Of a stretch of 64,000 bases of DNA, positions 38,511-51,652 are shown one piece after another (position 1 is the first letter of the stretch; the number at the start of each line of letters is the position of its first letter). Position numbers and translations under genes: made by a program. The notes under the pieces were generated by a model that did not search any database, was not told the origin of the DNA, and worked only from the letters and a program-made list of their open reading frames with translations. The DNA comes from Drosophila pseudoobscura (Eukaryota; Arthropoda; Insecta; Diptera; Drosophilidae). The DNA lies in contig NC_046683.1 in the NCBI RefSeq assembly GCF_009870125.1, positions 57,799,869 through 57,863,868 on the forward strand, read 5' to 3'.

Positions 38511-40454
38511 CTTTATGGTTTTTTATGGGCTAATATTGGGCTTCCTTCACGAAAAGTTTCTCCCAATCCAAAGGCCAAACGCAATTCCCCCACCCACCAT
38601 AACCATATCCCTTGCCTTTTCAAAAAGAAATCCTCTTTTTTCTGTTCTCTGAATCTCTGCTCAAATCTCTATGGATTCTCTAGTTCTGAGAGATCTGTGG
38701 TTTCCACCTTCTTCCCTCTATAGACCATAATTTCTGTACAAAATCCCATCAAGTGGTTCTGCCTCTGATATCTGCCACAATTAGCGGCGGCAGAAAAATA
38801 CAAAACAAAAGAAAAAAGAAAAAGAAGAAGGAAAATACCGGTTTTCCATTTTAGTTTTCCCAGAGACAATGCCACGCCCGAGACCCGTCCCAGGACCATG
38901 TCGAAATCCTCCTTTCCAGGAAAAAAAAAAAGAATTTATTTTAAGGCGAGGAAAACATCGAAAGCAAAGGAAGAATTCTATGAGAATTGTACGAGAATTG
39001 TGAATTGTGCATTGTCTGTATTCTCTCTCTCCCTCCCACTCTCTCTCTTTCACAGCAGGTTGTCCTGGAAAACAGGGATTTTGTGGATTTCTGTATCGGT
39101 TTTTCCGCTTTGTTGTAGGGATACAAGCCAGATTTCCTTTTCGCTTTTCCCTTTTCCTTTTTTCTTTCCTCTGTTTCTGTTTCCGTTCAGAGAAAAATCT
39201 ATGGATGTTCCACGGCGGTTTGTCTCCGGTTTCATATGGAAAGGGGACCCCCAGTGCTCCCTCCCCCCTCCCCCCTAAACGGAATTGTTTATCCAAATGC
39301 AAAGGCAAACAGAGAAGGGAGGAAAAACAGAAAGAGGGGAAAATGAAAATATAGTTTTTCCCCCAACATTGAAGGTCATCAAACTTTGCAGAGTAGAGGG
39401 GGGGGGGACCATATGTTGTCCGACGGGGTAGGGGGGCTTCTCCCAAACAGAGAGAGAGAGCGCCCTTTGGGGGTGTCGTGGTGCGGGGTGCGTGGTGCCT
39501 GCTCTTTGGAGATGCCACACAATTAACAGCTGGATAAATACCCACAAAAAGAGAAGAAGAGGGAGAAGAAGAGGGAGAAGAAGAGGGAGAAGGAGAAGCA
39601 CATTAACAGCAAACCAAAGAGCAAAGAGCAGAGCGGGTAGAGGGGAGGGGCGGGTAGGTGGAGGGGGGAAGATCAGAGATCGCTTTCTGTACATCTTTCG
39701 ATATTTCTCCGTGTCTCTGGCTGTGTCTCTCATGCGATGTGATGACAAATCAATGTCGTTCGAGGGCCATCGAGAGATTTAAATTTAGCAAAATTTTGGA
39801 ACGTGGTGGGGGTGGGGGGTGGAATGGGTAGCGTTCCCCATGTTCTGGGGAAAAACTATTCCAATTGATGGATGGAAATGGAACTGGAATTGGAAATGCA
39901 TATCCATATGCTCGGGCATTCCAGTGAAAAACAATGTTTATGTTCGCGGCTTCTTAATAATCGAATGGGAAATGAGAAATTCCCTGGAAAACACACACAG
40001 AGACATTTTGCACCCTCTGCTGCCGCAAATTCGGAAACCATTTTAGAGGTCTTGAAAACAAGAGAATTACAAGCCATACAACAGTCCATCCGTCCATCCG
40101 TCCCTCCATCCATCCTTGCAATTCCTGTTTCGGTCATTTAATTAAATTTCCCAATTAAAGAGAAGCCCTCTCTATCTCTCCAACTCTATCTCTCTTTCTC
40201 TATAGTAAACAAGAGAATATATTGGATAATATAAAGGCTCTGACTCTGGCATTATGGCAACTAAAATTCCCTGAAAGCCTCCGCCTCCGCCTCGGCCTGG
40301 CCTCAAAAGTTGTTGGGGGGTGAGGGGGGTGTGGGAGGGGGGGACCACAGCTGACTCGCCTTTTGCCAATATTGTTTTATGGCCATACAATATTACCATT
40401 AGATAAATTGCCATTTCGGGGGGCGGGGGGGAGAGAGCTGTGTGGAGGGGAGGC

Positions 40455-40470
40455 GGGGGGGGGGGGGGGG
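40455..40470. repeat. poly-G tract
   Basis: Uninterrupted G run of about 16, followed by T and G7. Confidence 0.9.
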
Positions 40471-41266
40471 TGGGGGGGTGCAGAGTGAGGGACACGTTTC
40501 AAATTACTTTCTTTATTGATTTCTTTGGATGACTTTAGTGCGCTGCACTCCACATGCATTCCAATGTGTTTGGAAGCTGCTCCTGGCTCCCCCCTCCCCT
40601 CTCCCGTCTCCCCCCTCCCCTCTCCTGGCTGCTGCATTTATTGGTGGCATCCAATATCCATCCCCATCCCTTCCCTCTCCCCTAGACAGCCACTGGCTTA
40701 TGTACCTCTCCCTCCAGCCCCCCTCTATGGCCCCGCCTTGCTTGAAATTTGATGCTTGACCCTCCGGAGAGGGCAAACAGAGGGGACAAAACACTTTCTC
40801 GACACTTCAACGCCGCAGCCCCCCGCCCCCGCAAAGATGCATTCCCCACCCCCGCGCTCTGTGGCATGTAGCATGTATTTTATGACGCATTTTTATGATT
40901 GCCACAAGAGAAAAGGAGGGGGAGAGAGAGAGGGAGGGGAGAATAGAATTTAATGCATTTTGTTGTCGAATGATTTTTATGGCAGTTTTTTCTAAAAAAT
41001 TTCCTTTGTTTTCAAGTTTGGGCTGTTTTTTTTTCGCCCCATCTTTGAACTTTGAACTTGAGTCCCCCCAATGCCAAGAAAAGAGCTCTTCTTCGGGAGG
41101 ATTACCAGTGGAACGATTGTGTTTCCAGAACCCTGCAAGGCCGTGATATATTCTGCAGAAATTTGATTCCATTTCAGGAATTCTCCTGGAGATTCGCTGC
41201 ACGGAAGTCCCTACTTGATCCTTGTTGGGACTTACTTGCGTAGAGGACACTTTTGGAACGTTGGAA

Positions 41267-41325
41267 TGAAACTTACCTAAAAAGAGAAAGAAACGAATGG
41301 AAATGGTTAATAATATGTTGACTTT
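41267..41325 (-). promoter_or_regulatory. candidate recursive splice (ratchet) site 1
   Basis: On the minus strand a TATTAAC branch-like motif and TTCGTTTCTTTCTCTTTTTA precede AG at 41278-41277, followed at once by GTAAGT at 41276-41271. It is the first such site reached by nmo transcription, 11.7 kb after the start-exon donor at 52994. Confidence 0.75.
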
Positions 41326-41765
41326 TTTGTGTGGAATATAAGGGTAATTATTCCGATATGCGATAGAATCTGAGACGAGGGATATGGAGGGAGTTCCGCT
41401 GAGGCATGCCACACAGAAAAACACACACACGCCCACCAATCACACCGCCCCCTCCATATCCCATGTCCTTTATCTGTGGCCTGAACAATTACACTTAATA
41501 ACAGCACGCACCTACCCCTAGCCTCCACCCCACCCACCCCTAGACTGTGGGGGGGGCTGCCCTCTCCTCAGGCCAAAGGCCGACGACTACGACGATGCAT
41601 GTTTTCGATATCCAGCCAATCGATAACCAGCAAAAAGTTATCTCCGCCTTCCCCTACCCTTCCCCCGCCCCTGTCTCCCGCCCTCCCTTGCATTCCGCTG
41701 GCAAAAGTTCAATTAAAAATATTTAAACTTTGAGAAAAACTCTTCCACCTTGCGCCCTCCTCCCC

Positions 41766-41801
<36 letters not shown>

Positions 41802-44800
41802 ACGCACAGTGGCATGGCCTATCGACTATCGAATACCCTGCACAGCGCCCAACCATTCGCGAGGCATTCGTTCGTGCCGCACAAGTACGGGGGCATAAAC
41901 TACACTCAACTTGGGATAGGTTGTTGCAGGCAGGAGACTGCCGCTGCCCCAAAGGCATATTGCAACATATTCGCACAGCAACAACGGCAACAGCAAAGAG
42001 GCAACGAACGCGGGGCTCCACAGAGAGAGGGAGAGAGAGGGAGGGAGAGAGGGGAGGGACATTTGGGGTCTGGGTCGGTGGTCGGTGGTCAGTGCAGCGA
42101 CGAGAGGACCATCCGGTTCTACCTACCCCCTTCCCCTGCCCATGCCCCTGCCCCTTCGCCCCTCCTTCGTGCACCACTCCATCCACTCAGTCATCGTAAA
42201 AATCCCAAACGAAAAATTTCATTCTTCTTTTTCTTTAATTTTGTTTTCTTTTCTTTCTTTCTTTCTTTCGGTTTTTGTTGCTGTTGTTTTTTTTTTTATT
42301 TGGGTGCAATGAACGTTGCGTCGCTGCTCTGCTGCCAGCGGCAGAGGCACTGTGCGCATGCGTGCCAGCCGCAGCAGAGGGAGAGGGAGAGAGAGAGAGC
42401 GCGAGAGTTAGGGAGGAAGCACGAAGAACGTTGGCAGCGAAGGCGAAAGAACAACAAAAACAACAACGACGACGACGACGACAATGTTGCTCCAGAGATG
42501 AGCAACATTTTACGGGAATTTCAACGCAAATATGAGCACTGCACTACGCGAATGGAATATTGGAAACCGATTGGAAGTTTCTAGAGGGAAACCGATGGAT
42601 AAAAAGGGTATAAGATGGGGGAGAGGAATGGGGATAGGAATAGGGGGGGATAGGAATAGCTCTCCAAGGAACATTTAGACTACTATTTGGGCTCTCCCTC
42701 TGCTCCCCCCTCTGCTCTTTCCCCTTCCTGCCATTCAGTGTCACTGTTTTCCTGTCACCCAGTCACGATCCCCATCACGATCACAGTTGCGATCATCTCT
42801 GCTGTCAATTTTTTCGGGCATCTTCGTTGCCCCTCGGTGTCCGAGTGTCCCCCCCCCGCCGCCCGTCCGTCGCTGGGTTTCTGCCTCTTCTTCGTTCAGG
42901 AAGAGAGAAGAAGAATTACAACACTCGAAGCAACAGCAACAACAGCAACAAAACGTTAATAAATTGGCCAACGATTGGCGATGTTGCAGCTTCGCTTCGG
43001 AACGAGAGAGGGGGAGAGAAGGAAGGGAGGGGGGAGAGGGACTCCACCTTGCGTCAATATTAACATTCATGCTCATCCTTTATGCGGTGGCTCCCCCGAC
43101 CTTCCTTGCGGCGACCCCCCTTACCCCCCACCATTGCACCCAGGGTCAACGGCCCACTCCTCCTCCTCCACCACCTCCACCTCCACCTCCACCTCCTCCT
43201 CCTCCTCGTCGATTGCTATTATCTGGCCATCTGCTGGTTTGTTTTTTGTTAATGAGAGAGGCCGTGGCCGAGGCCGTGGCCGTGGCCGTGGCAGAGGCTC
43301 CCACTATACGGTGGAGGCTCCAGGCCCCAGCTCCAAGGAGGCAGAAATGAGGGGACAAAAACCGAGAAAACATGAAGCCAGACAGCTGCAAAGGACACAC
43401 AGGATACGCGGAGTGGAATGGGACGAAACGGGACGAGAAGGGCAGGTACTCGAGGCTCGGCTATCGGCTATCGGCTATCGGTATCCTGTTATGCCATTGA
43501 TCCTGTCTGCTCCGATCTCCCTGTGGCCCTGTGTCCCTGAGTCCCTTTTGTCTTTGTTCTCGCTCCCTTTTCTCCTCCTCTTCTCTCCCTTTTACTGTAA
43601 TTCGAGACCTCTCTCCCTTCCTGCCTGCTTTTCGTCCTGTTGTGCGAGGACAATGCTGCGGCTCTCATCATGGATGGATCATGAGGGATCTCTGCTCTCA
43701 AGGACCTGCCACAAGTGCGCCTTGCACCTGCCTCTAGTTTTCTGTCTCTGAAAGGCAGGGGGAGGGGGCAGAGGAGGAGGAGGAGGCGGAGGAGGATCTC
43801 TGCTCGAAAGCAAAGCTAATGATACATCCATTGATGTAGGATAATCTGAGAGAGACAGTGAAAGGGACAGGGGCAGGGGCAGGGGCAGGTGGCAGGGTGG
43901 CAGGGTATCAATTGATGATGAATTGCATTGAAATTCCATTCTCGGAAAACATTGTTGCCAAATTTCACTTGGAACGAGCGGAAAATTCCCCTCCCACCCC
44001 CATCTGCCGCCTGTCAACAAGAGGCATCAAGTGCGTGCCTCATGGGTGTGTGAGTGTGTGGCATGGACGACACTTTGTTGCAACAATTGGTGGCCAGTGT
44101 TGGCCCTGGCTCGCAGCTGAGTTTTTATAGCGGCACAAGGAATCAAAGGGAGGCGAGGCAACACGACGCAACAATTTGATGCGATTCGATTCATTAGATG
44201 AACCATTGTCCTTCTTCCCCCTCCCACAATCGCCAGCTCCACTGTTCCACTGCTTTCCATTTCTCTTTCTTTCCCATTTCATTCCCCTGGAGGGCAGGAA
44301 TGGAGGAATGAAGAGGAATAGAGAGACATGGAAAGGCACACCCACAACGATTCCCAAGGATATTCTTGCTCTGTTCTCCTCCTCAGCTCCTCTCCTGCTC
44401 TCCTCCTCTCCACGTGATCTTGGTCCCCTTTCTCCGCTTCTTCTTCTTCCTTCTTCTTTCTCCGCATCCTACTGTTCTTAATCTACATCTTTCACTCTCT
44501 ACACTTCCTTCTGCTGTTCCTCCTTGTCTCCTGTCGCTCTCTTTTGTCTCTATTCCTCTATTCCTCTGCTCCTCTCATTCCCAGGAGTTCCTTGTGCTTT
44601 TTCATGTGCCATTTTCATCATGTTCCTCTGTTCCTCTGTTCCTTTTTTCCAGTTTCATTTGTTCCGCATCCCCCTTCCCCCATTCCTCATTCTCCATCGC
44701 ATTACACGCATTCTCCTCCTCCCTCTCCCCCTCCTCCTCTGTGACGCATTGACGAGTTGCCCGGCGCCAAGGCAACACACACACGCACGCAGCTTTTGTT

Positions 44801-44900
44801 GCATCCAAGAGATGAACAAAAGTTGGAGGCAGCGTAGAGGAGAGGCACAGACAAGAGGCAGAGGGGCAGGAAGGAGTAACAACCTTTTGTTGCAAGTGTG

Positions 44901-44938
44901 CCTGTGTGTGTGTGTGTGTGTGTGTTTGTGTGTGTGTG
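44901..44938. repeat. (GT)n microsatellite
   Basis: GT run with one CC and one TT interruption. Confidence 0.95.
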
Positions 44939-45660
44939 CATCGTGTTCCATTATGTTCCGTATGTTCCGTTTGTTCCGTGGCGATATATCAAGATCATAC
45001 ATCAATAATGACGGAATGACAGAATGACAGCAAACGCCGTGACTCAAATGAAATATGCAAAAAAAAAAAAACAAACCACAGAGAAATAATATAAAAACCA
45101 AACAAAGAGACAGAGAGAGAGAGAGGTGGGGAGGGGGGAGAGGAGGGGGGAGAGGAGGGTGGAGAGGGGGCAGAAGGTGGAGAGGTGGGTGCGAGGGTCA
45201 CAAATGAGAAATCAAATCAGGTGGAGGCGCCGCCTTTTATGGTGAAATCGGAAGTGGAGCTGCCGCTGAAGGCGGAGGCGGAGACGTAGTCGGTATACGA
45301 CTACGGAATACCCTCTCTGGGCAGATTTTGTGTGGATTCTAGGGAAAGCCATGCTCTTCCGCCTCTCGCAGGCAATGTCCCTGCCCCCACAGACCGTGCC
45401 ACATGGCCATAGGCTCTAAGCATCTGCCTCTCCGTCTGCTCATTTGTCAAAAGAGATTAGAGCGCCACGGCAGATGGAGCTGCCTCCGAGCTGCAACAGA
45501 ATCTGCAGCAAGTGCAGCCATAAAGAATAGCAAGTATTTTCCAAGTGCTGGAGGAGGAGTGCAGGGAGTGGGGCGAGTGGGGGGAGGGGAGTGCCACAAT
45601 TAACGCATCTGTCTAATTATCTCGTTGACAGGGGAAGGGAGGGGGGGGGACGAGGGGTAG

Positions 45661-45681
45661 CCCCCCCCCCCCCCCCCCCCC
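45661..45681. repeat. poly-C tract (C21)
   Basis: Uninterrupted run of 21 C followed by T and C6. Confidence 0.95.
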
Positions 45682-48262
45682 TCCCCCCTTTGGGCGCCAG
45701 GGGGCAAACCATTTTCAAATACTCTCGACATTCGGGTAAATATTTAACCATGACGCTGCAGTGGCATGCAGCCGCTGTGGCATCTTCGCTCAGCAATTAC
45801 CGGGCCAGGGGCAGGTGGAGGGGGGAGGGGGGCATAGACTTTTTGTAGAATTTTAATTGAAATGTCAAAAGCGTTTAGTGGCAAGCGCGCACACACACAC
45901 GATTATCCGTGCGGCATGTGGCATGGGGGGGGGGCAGGGGGCAGGGGGCTGCGGACAATGACGACGACGATGATGATGATGCAGCAGCAACCAAAACGCG
46001 ACTCCATTCTCGGTTTGGAATCTGATGCGGCGGCCTGGCGGCGGCGGGGGGCGGGGCACTGCGGCAGAAACTCCTCTGATTTTGTGGCACATTATTGGGG
46101 TTAAGAAAATATGTTAAGCTGCCCCCCCCCCCCCTTCCCCCTCAAGAGGTGAGCGGGAGAGAGAGAGGGAGAGAGAGAGTGCCACAAATGTGTGGCAGCC
46201 TAGTGCTTGCCGCAAATGGCCCTTTCTTTGGCGCTTCATTCGTGGCATTCTCTGCGTTAATTGCTCTTGCGAAAAAGTCAATGCGATGCCACACTTGCCA
46301 CACATGCCACACACATCAAAGTTGCAGCAAATTCGATAGTTAATTAACACCTACAGATGCACAGATACAAAGAAACAAAGATACAAAGGCTGAGGGGGGG
46401 AGGGGGGGGGGGCAGCGACAAATCAAAAGTTGGGCTGGAAAAGGGGGAGGTTGCAGGGTGGCAGGTTTGGGAGGGTGTCAAAAGTTTTGCAACAAAAGAT
46501 TGCAGCTAGGCCTCGGCTCTCTCTCTCTCCCTCTCTCTGTGGCACCACCCCACCTCCCCTCCCCGTTAGAGGGCCCGCAGACATTTTACAGTTGCAAGTT
46601 TTGGCCGCCTCCCGCCTTCTGCCTCCTGCCGTGGAGGCCCCTCGTTATACCCTTCACCGAAAGAGCAAAAGTGGATCCCTTGGATCCAGGGAGCAGCCGT
46701 GGCATGCCTCCGTCTAGTGGCAGGCAGGCAAAAGCAGAGCATAGACGATTCAGTGCCAGCCCAGGCTTGGGCCTTCGTTGCCGCAGATCTTTTCTCCGCT
46801 TTGTGTTAGACCTCATTTAGCATAAACAGCGGCCACAGACGGTGGCACAGAGGCAGGCACAGAGGCAGGCACAGCACAGACAGCAGCCGAAGAGGCAGCA
46901 ACAAGGAGAGCCCAGGGCCCAGACAATGGCCGTAAGTTCGCAGTCGCTGCCGCTGCTGCTGCTGCTGCTGCTGCCGATGTTGCAGCTGCGCTGCCTTCGG
47001 TGGCAGCCACACATTTAACAGCTCGCACGATTTTCTCGTTGCGGCTGAGTGACTTGTGCCGTCGTGCCAGAAGGAAGAAAAGCGTTTGCTTTTCCATTGT
47101 GCTAAATAATGCCAGAGGGATAGAGAGAGGGGGGGAGACAGGGGGGAGAGACAGGGGGAGAGCAGTAAAGTGAGGTCCCCCGCCCTCTGGACACGCTGCA
47201 GATCCTTCTGTTTAGGGTCTGATCGAAAGAGAGAGAGAGTGAGAATATCTGCAGGAGAATCGGAGACAAATCTCTAATGAATAATGCCTTGAATTCTCCT
47301 GCGACTCTCTTCGTTCTTTCTCTTTGCTTCTCTTCTTCCCCTCCTTTGCGTTGCCTTCTTCTTCTTTCTCTCCCCCTCTTCCCCCCTTTGCAATCCCTTC
47401 TTCTCCTTCTTTCTCTTCTCTTCTTCCCCTCCTTTGCAATCCCTTCTCCTTCTTCTTCCCCCCTCTGCGTTCCCTTGTCCTTCTTCCCCTTTATTGAGTT
47501 ATTTCTTTCCTTTCTTCTTTCCTTTTCGGTTTCCCCTCGTAAATGCATAAATTCTGCCACACTTTTGTCTCCCTCCCCCTCCCCCTGCCCCTCTCCCTCT
47601 CCCTCTCTGTGCCCCCGCGAGGAAAATTCTCTGGCATTTGAGGCGAAACTTAATTAGTTTCCCCTCTGGTTACACCCCCTGCCCTCGACGGGGGGAGGGG
47701 TGGTTGGGGAGGGGCAGCAACTATTCACCCGTGTATCATTAGGTTCTCGGGTTCTCCGACTCTCCGACTCTCGGGTTCTTGGGTTCAAGCAGACCTGACC
47801 ACCGCCACCGCCACCGCCTCAGGGCGCACCCTTCTGTTTACCCCTCCCCACCCCCCCGACCGTGGCACCCGTAGTGCTGTCCGAGTGCTTGTCTATTTCA
47901 GTTTTCCAATGCACTTTACGAGCAGTGGAGGCGCAGTGGAGGAGGGGCAGTGGAGGTGCAGTGGAGCGCAGTGGAGTTCTGTGTTGGCCGACACACACAC
48001 ACACACGATGATTTATTTGGCACACACACACACACACAACTAGCTAGAGGGAGGGAGGAGGGGGAGGAGGGGCACCTACTACCTGCTGGCTTCAAGAACG
48101 AATCCATCCTTCTGTCCATCCCGTTCCCCTTGCCCCAGTGCGCATCCCCTGTGCGTCCCCAGCCTCAGACTCGAAACCCAAATGGAAGCTTCTATTTTTT
48201 TTACGTTTTGGTGGCACTTTTGTTGACTATTATTTTTCATTTGGAGACCAGCACGCAGGTCA

Positions 48263-48281
48263 GGGGGGGGGGGGGGGGGGG
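48263..48281. repeat. poly-G tract (about G19)
   Basis: Uninterrupted G run in a G-rich segment. Confidence 0.9.
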
Positions 48282-49012
48282 AGTCCAGAGCTCCACTCTG
48301 GACAAGTGAAAATTATTCCAAGACCCACACACAGACGCACATGTGGAGAAGGGGGGGAGGGGGAGGGGGGCGGCAGGAGGTGCCCTCCGCTCTGTTTGCC
48401 ACTGCCACACTTTGTTACATGATACCATGAAAGCCCTATGGAGGGAGGGGCAGGGGCAGGGACAGGGAGGAGTGCCACACACAAAATAAACTTCAAAGAT
48501 ACATTTGCGCTCCACAGCTTGAACCGAAGCGTAGTAGAAAGCAGCAGCAGTGGCAGTGGCAGCAATTCAAGTGAACTAAGCTGCTGGCCATGCCACACAT
48601 GCCACACCACCGCCACTGCCACACACACGCACACACACAGATGGCAGATTGTATCCGTGGCTGGTGTATCTTTCGTATCTGTCGGAGGACGCAATGAAGC
48701 TGTAGACAAAATTGCGTGCGTAATTCTCTTCCTTTGTCGCCGGGCCTCGCCCTCGCCCGCACCGAAATCTAGGGATAAGTCTCCTTGCAACAACAAAAAG
48801 AAAAAGGAGGCAAATAGAAGACTACCTGAAGGATACAGGAGACGCAGGGCGCACAGGGAGAGCGAGAGGGGGAGAGAGGGAGAAAGGGAGAGCCAAGCAA
48901 CGTTGCCACATTTCACCGTGCAACAAAGGCAATTAGAAGCTGCAAAGAATGCCTCGGAAAAGGACATCAAATGAGGCAGGACTGTAGATACATCCGCGAA
49001 AGATTGATCCAA

Positions 49013-49049
49013 ACACACACACACACACACGCACACACACACACACACA
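49013..49049. repeat. (CA)n microsatellite
   Basis: CA run with one CG interruption. Confidence 0.95.
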
Positions 49050-49679
49050 TCTTTGTTGGAGTCAAAGTTCAATCATTTATTAGCCAAAAACTTGAATCAT
49101 TCACAAATTTCCGAAACCAAAAAACAAACCGAAAAACTGGTTTCAAAAAACAAACCCTCCCTCCCCCCCTCCCCATCCCCATCCCCCCGAAAACGACGTA
49201 TGGAAACTCAAGGAAAAACTTGATGAAAAACTCATAAAGCAATTGCCTGGCCCTCCGCCTCCCAATGGGAAAAATGGGAAATGGGAAAAATGGGAAATTC
49301 AAAGGAAATCCCATCGCATCGAAAGAGCAAGGGAGCTGCGAGTGCGAGTCGCAGGAAAAACAGGATCAGGATAATTATTCAAACACTTTCAAAGTCAAAC
49401 GCACGCCGCTCTACCCCCCTCCGCCCTCCGCCGCCGTAGAAAAACGTTGAAAATTGAAAATGTTTTGGAAAAACTTTGTCCCTTTGCTGCAACTGCGAGA
49501 GAGGCGAAAATATGGAGAGGGATGGAGATCAGGTTCGTGGTGAGGGATTCGGGGTGCGGGGTTCGGTGGTCGGTTTTCGGGATGATGATGCAGTCCTCGG
49601 GGTCCCAGGGAAGCGAAACGGCGAGAAAAAACATATGCGGGATATATCCTGCAAGCGGCCCAGTGTCTGTGTGTCCATG

Positions 49680-49703
49680 TGTGTGTGTGTGTGTGTGTGT
49701 GTG
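49680..49703. repeat. (GT)n microsatellite
   Basis: Pure GT run of 12 units. Confidence 0.95.
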
Positions 49704-50444
49704 TTAGTGCCAGACAGAAAATACTCTAAAAACAGAGCGAAGGTTGTTCAACCACCAAAAACCATCAACAGCGTCATCAGAAATCGCAGCGGAAACAAGA
49801 GAGAGACGGAGAGAGGCAGCGAGAGGCAGAGAAGAGCAAGGCAGAGCAGCGCCCCGACGGAGCAGCAGCAGCAGCTGTTCCTTCGAAATAGTGGATGGAT
49901 GGAAGGATGGAATGGGAATGGGAATATAAAGAACTATCCTCCTCCTGCACTGCTTTCGCTTCCAAAAACAACAACAAAAAATCATATATTTTTCGGTGGT
50001 TGGCAAAAGTATTTTATGCGGGACTCGGCTGCTGGCGCTGTCGCTGTTTCTGCCGCTGCCGACGCTGCTGCTTTTGCTTTTGTCGCTGTCGCCGCTACTT
50101 TTGCCACTGCTTTTGTCGCTGCTTCTGCTTCGGCCGCTGCGTTTGAGATTAGCAAACGATTTGCGCCCCGATCAACAACAACAACAGAAAAAAAGAACAG
50201 AGGCCGAAGGCAGACCGACAGACGGACGAAAGTCGGCGCATGAAATACCCTTAGAAAAAAAACTGTAGCACAGATTCGAATTAGCACAGTTATGAAGTAG
50301 CACAGATTTGAACTATTTTCAGGGCAGGAAATGCCCTTTGGACCTGCTCTTGTTTTTCCTTAGGGGACATTTGAGAACAGAATGGAAGCCCAGAGCCGAG
50401 TCGAGACTTTGGCTAAAAGGTGGTCGAGTGAGGGAGGGAGAGGG

Positions 50445-50525
50445 GGAGTGAGTGAGTGAGTGAGGGAGTGAGTGAGGGAGTGAGTGAGTGAGTGAGTGAA
50501 GGAGTGAGGGAGTGAGTGAGTGAAT
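50445..50525. repeat. (GTGA)n microsatellite
   Basis: GTGA run with GGGA variants, about 20 units. Confidence 0.95.
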
Positions 50526-50964
50526 GAGCGCCTAGACCAAAGACTTCTTTCGAGACTGCGACACCTTGCCCAAGAGGCTGTGCGGCTCAGTGACCAGAGA
50601 CCCCCAGACCCCCAGACCCCAGACCCGATAGCCAGACGCAGTTGCGGAGGCCAGGTTCGGGTCCGCAGGTCCGCAGGTCCGCAGGTTTAGGCCACAAGTC
50701 GTGCAGGAAGCAAGTTTGAATGCATCCAAAAGGTTTACACTGTCGTTTTTTCCATTGCCGGTCGCTGGTCGCTGGTCGCAGGTCCGTCGGGTGTCTGGTG
50801 TGTCCGCTCGTCCCGTCGTCCCTCTCTCTCTCTCTCTGCTTGTGCCGCTTCTACCAAAAACCAGTTGCAGGTAGTTTAAAGTAAACTCCAACGAGATCTT
50901 TGCTCGTCTTTTGGGATACCTTATAGCACATATTTCTTCTGGCTGTTCGGCCAGAGACCATGTC

Positions 50965-50965
<1 letters not shown>

Positions 50966-50995
<30 letters not shown>

Positions 50996-51010
50996 ACACA
51001 CACACACACA
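50966..51010. repeat. (CA)n microsatellite
   Basis: CA run with one TA interruption. Confidence 0.95.
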
Positions 51011-51614
51011 TGTGTTTGTATGTATATCTATAATTCTTTTTCGTTACTTGACTCTTTGGTGGGTATCCGTATCTTTGTATCTTTGTATCTGCGGTGTGCT
51101 GCAGTGCATTTGGGAGAAATGAAATTCGTAGAACTTTGCGTCTACGATTAATTGGTTAAATGTTTGTTGCTCGAGTGCCATTTCTGGGAATCAAATTATA
51201 AATTGAGCAATCTAGCATTAGGCATCGATTTCCCCGGGGGGTTAGACGAGCACTTCTTCCCAATGGAGGCCCCCGGCAGGACCCCGGCAGGCCAAAGGTA
51301 ATCCTTGTGCCCCCCCCAAAAAAGTATCTTCCTTCGTTGTCAACACGAGAGAGAGTCGGCTCAAACTTTGATAAGCCGCTTTTTCCAGCACCCGAAAGTT
51401 TTCCATTTTACTTTGGCCCGGTTCCAGGCGTTGCCAAACTTCATTGGAAAACAAAAACAAGAGAACTACTTATAAGTGCTCACGATTCCCGGTAGTTCCT
51501 TCCTTCCTTCCTTCCTGCCGCATCTGCGGACCACGCTTCACCTGCTTCTCGGTGCATTCCCCAAAAAAAGGAGCCATAAACAGAAATAGAAACACAAAAA
51601 GGCCAAGCCCTAGG

Positions 51615-51652
51615 CCTAGGCCTAAACCCAAACCCAAACCCAAACCCAAACC
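51615..51652. repeat. CCTAGG / AAACCC hexamer run
   Basis: Two to three CCTAGG units run into five AAACCC units. It looks telomere-like, but Drosophila telomeres are not hexamer-based, so it is an ordinary microsatellite. Confidence 0.85.

Noticed and set aside
41229..41240. A further GTAAGT near ratchet site 1
   Set aside because: GACTTACTTGCG gives a donor-like word on the minus strand but has no pyrimidine tract or AG before it, so it is not a ratchet point.
41730..42584. 284-codon plus-strand open frame
   Set aside because: The translation is made of CT, GA, CGA and AACAAC repeats with no domain and changing composition; a microsatellite artefact.
42787..43751. Overlapping long plus-strand frames
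   Set aside because: Coding appearance comes from CCTCCA and GGCCGTGGCCGA repeats; all three frames are open because stops are rare in such repeats.
48260..49072. 270-codon minus-strand open frame
   Set aside because: Begins in a CA tract and ends in a G19 tract. Cysteine/valine and proline runs come from these repeats.
49476..50243. 255-codon plus-strand open frame
   Set aside because: Crosses a GT tract and GCTGCTTTTGC-type repeats; a low-complexity translation.
51615..51652. Telomere-like AAACCC run
   Set aside because: Only about five units and Drosophila telomeres are retrotransposon-based; an ordinary microsatellite.
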